Positions 63,035-64,000 of a stretch of 64,000 nucleotides of DNA are shown piece by piece. The stretch's first letter is position 1; each line of letters begins with the position of its first letter. Source of the stretch: Fusobacterium massiliense (GTDB taxonomy: Bacteria; Fusobacteriota; Fusobacteriia; Fusobacteriales; Fusobacteriaceae); NCBI RefSeq assembly GCF_900095705.1, contig NZ_LT608324.1, positions 62,001-126,000 on the forward strand. The letters run 5' to 3'. The notes under the pieces were generated by a model. The model saw only the letters and a program-made list of their open reading frames with translations, was not told the origin of the DNA and did not search any database. The position numbers were made by a program, and so were the translations under genes.

Positions 63035-64000
63035 CTATTTATAGTTTTTTAACACCAGTGTTTTTACAACAACTGGTAGCACACTACCCATACCCAAAGG
63101 TTTCCCAACATCAATGTAATCTCCATCGTTTACGCTTATGCTATCTACACAGACAACGTCAGTTTTACCATTTGTATTCAACATTAAACATTGACCCAAA
63201 ACCTTACCAATATCTTTTTCAACTACTACAATAAGTCTTGGAACACTTTTAAATACTTGTGTTATAGCGTCTGCTAAACCAACTATTTTTTTGTATTTCA
63301 TATTGCTGTCTCCAACAATACCAATAGCAACATCTTGTCTTCCTTCGTTATTTCTAAACCAATCCAATCTTTGTTCTAGTCTTTCTTTGAACTCGAATAA
63401 ATTTTCTTCATCTTCTTTACTCATTTTTATAACCGGAATATTTTTGATTGGAAGAATGTCTTCATTAGTATAAGTTATAGTACTTCCACTTATTTCAGTA
63501 GTATAATTTCCAGCTCCTACAACAGTTGCTCCTATAGTTTCTCCAACTTTTACGAACTTAACTCCTGCTGTTTCAAAAGCTTTCTTTATTTCTTTTCCAA
63601 GTACTATTCCTATATCTCCATACTTGAATTCATCACCACTATAATCATTATAAACTAGATCAGCTACTCCCCCAGAAAAACTTACATAATCAAGTTCATT
63701 GTTTCTTGTATGAAAATCTTTGTAAGTTATCAACAAATCATAATTATCAGTTTTTGTTTTATAAGAAACTGATTGTAATAGAATATCTGCAACTTCTTTA
63801 CATAATTTAACTATTTCATTTTTATCACATTTAGAACCAACTTTAATATTAAGTCCTAATCTCGAAATAAGTTTTGTAAATTTATCACTTATATAATCAA
63901 TAGTCATTGTAGCAGTATTGATTTTTATAAGTCTTCCACCTACGTCTAAACAAGTTGTATCCATTACCTTTCCTCTGTCAAAGTAACAGATATTAGTTGT
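63035..64000 (-). CDS. eutA: EutA reactivating factor for ethanolamine ammonia-lyase, N-terminus beyond window
   Basis: EutA removes damaged cobalamin from the lyase. A Met codon at 63964 starts a 309-residue frame, but the same frame is open to the window edge and encodes [12 protein letters not shown] just before it. This matches the internal EutA segment preceding the conserved CLDVGGRL motif. The gene is therefore cut by the edge, and about 320 C-terminal residues of an expected 450-480 are present. Further features are [40 protein letters not shown] and the end [20 protein letters not shown]. It leads into eutB. Confidence 0.92.
   Translation of the reverse strand, partial: TTNICYFDRGKVMDTTCLDVGGRLIKINTATMTIDYISDKFTKLISRLGLNIKVGSKCDKNEIVKLCKEVADILLQSVSYKTKTDNYDLLITYKDFHTRNNELDYVSFSGGVADLVYNDYSGDEFKYGDIGIVLGKEIKKAFETAGVKFVKVGETIGATVVGAGNYTTEISGSTITYTNEDILPIKNIPVIKMSKEDEENLFEFKERLEQRLDWFRNNEGRQDVAIGIVGDSNMKYKKIVGLADAITQVFKSVPRLIVVVEKDIGKVLGQCLMLNTNGKTDVVCVDSISVNDGDYIDVGKPLGMGSVLPVVVKTLVLKNYK

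Overview
This window is AT-rich bacterial chromosome and is best explained as Fusobacterium, most likely the F. nucleatum group. The evidence is the A/T-biased codon use, AGGAGG ribosome sites, and Gram-negative envelope genes (TonB/ExbBD, lipoproteins) mixed with genes shared with Firmicutes (FabK, FakA/FakB-type proteins, a glmS ribozyme, clostridial-type ethanolamine genes). Genus assignment is inference; no marker gene settles the species. No tRNA, rRNA, CRISPR array, prophage or complete transposase gene was seen.

Layout. 1-5632 (minus): a DUF116 gene, a 931-residue TPR protein, a small secreted protein, exbB, exbD and the start of tonB. 5948-10260 (minus): cinA, an XRE-cupin regulator and a one-piece FakA-FakB fatty acid kinase. 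10422-14743 (minus): lipoprotein, coaE, a U32-family protein and pgpA. 14911-15596 (plus): two small membrane proteins. 15778-19175: an NCS2 purine permease diverging from a DUF1576 membrane protein and a Nudix hydrolase. 19250-25249 (minus): a second large TPR protein with a decayed TPR remnant upstream, a TtcA-like enzyme, cbiK and an M24 aminopeptidase. 25419-31018 (minus): a five-gene peptide ABC importer. 31084-32805: minCDE. 32988-36360: fabK, the 4.5S RNA, an AsmA-like protein and a YlmH-like protein. 36705-38724: glmS with its ribozyme leader. 39151-41727 (plus): clpB under a CIRCE operator. 41800-45422 (minus): a McrBC modified-DNA restriction system. 45583-49954: leucyl aminopeptidase, then HAD phosphatase/Rrf2 and threonine ammonia-lyase on the plus strand. 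50213-64000 (minus): thioredoxin and a long ethanolamine-utilisation (eut) operon running off the right edge.

The eut operon reads eutA (cut by the edge), B, C, L, a long-tailed shell protein, M, E, T, a TIGR02536 protein, N, a small Cys-bearing protein, H, Q, two HAD phosphatases and an iron alcohol dehydrogenase. Together these encode the B12-dependent lyase and its reactivase, the cobalamin adenosyltransferase, the shell, aldehyde and alcohol enzymes, and the transporter. The paired phosphatases could feed ethanolamine into the pathway from a phosphorylated precursor. CbiK elsewhere in the window fits cobalamin synthesis.

The most striking non-coding feature is a dispersed repeat of about 110 bp. 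It is a long imperfect palindrome followed by a conserved tail (TATACTTTCCTATAG). Fourteen full-length or mildly altered copies and several shortened or decayed ones lie between genes, about one per 4 kb. Their stems show compensatory changes and one copy supplies the stop codon of a gene. Other notable items are a possible Shine-Dalgarno switch in the glmS leader and two adjacent genes whose ribosome site is separated from the start codon by a hairpin.
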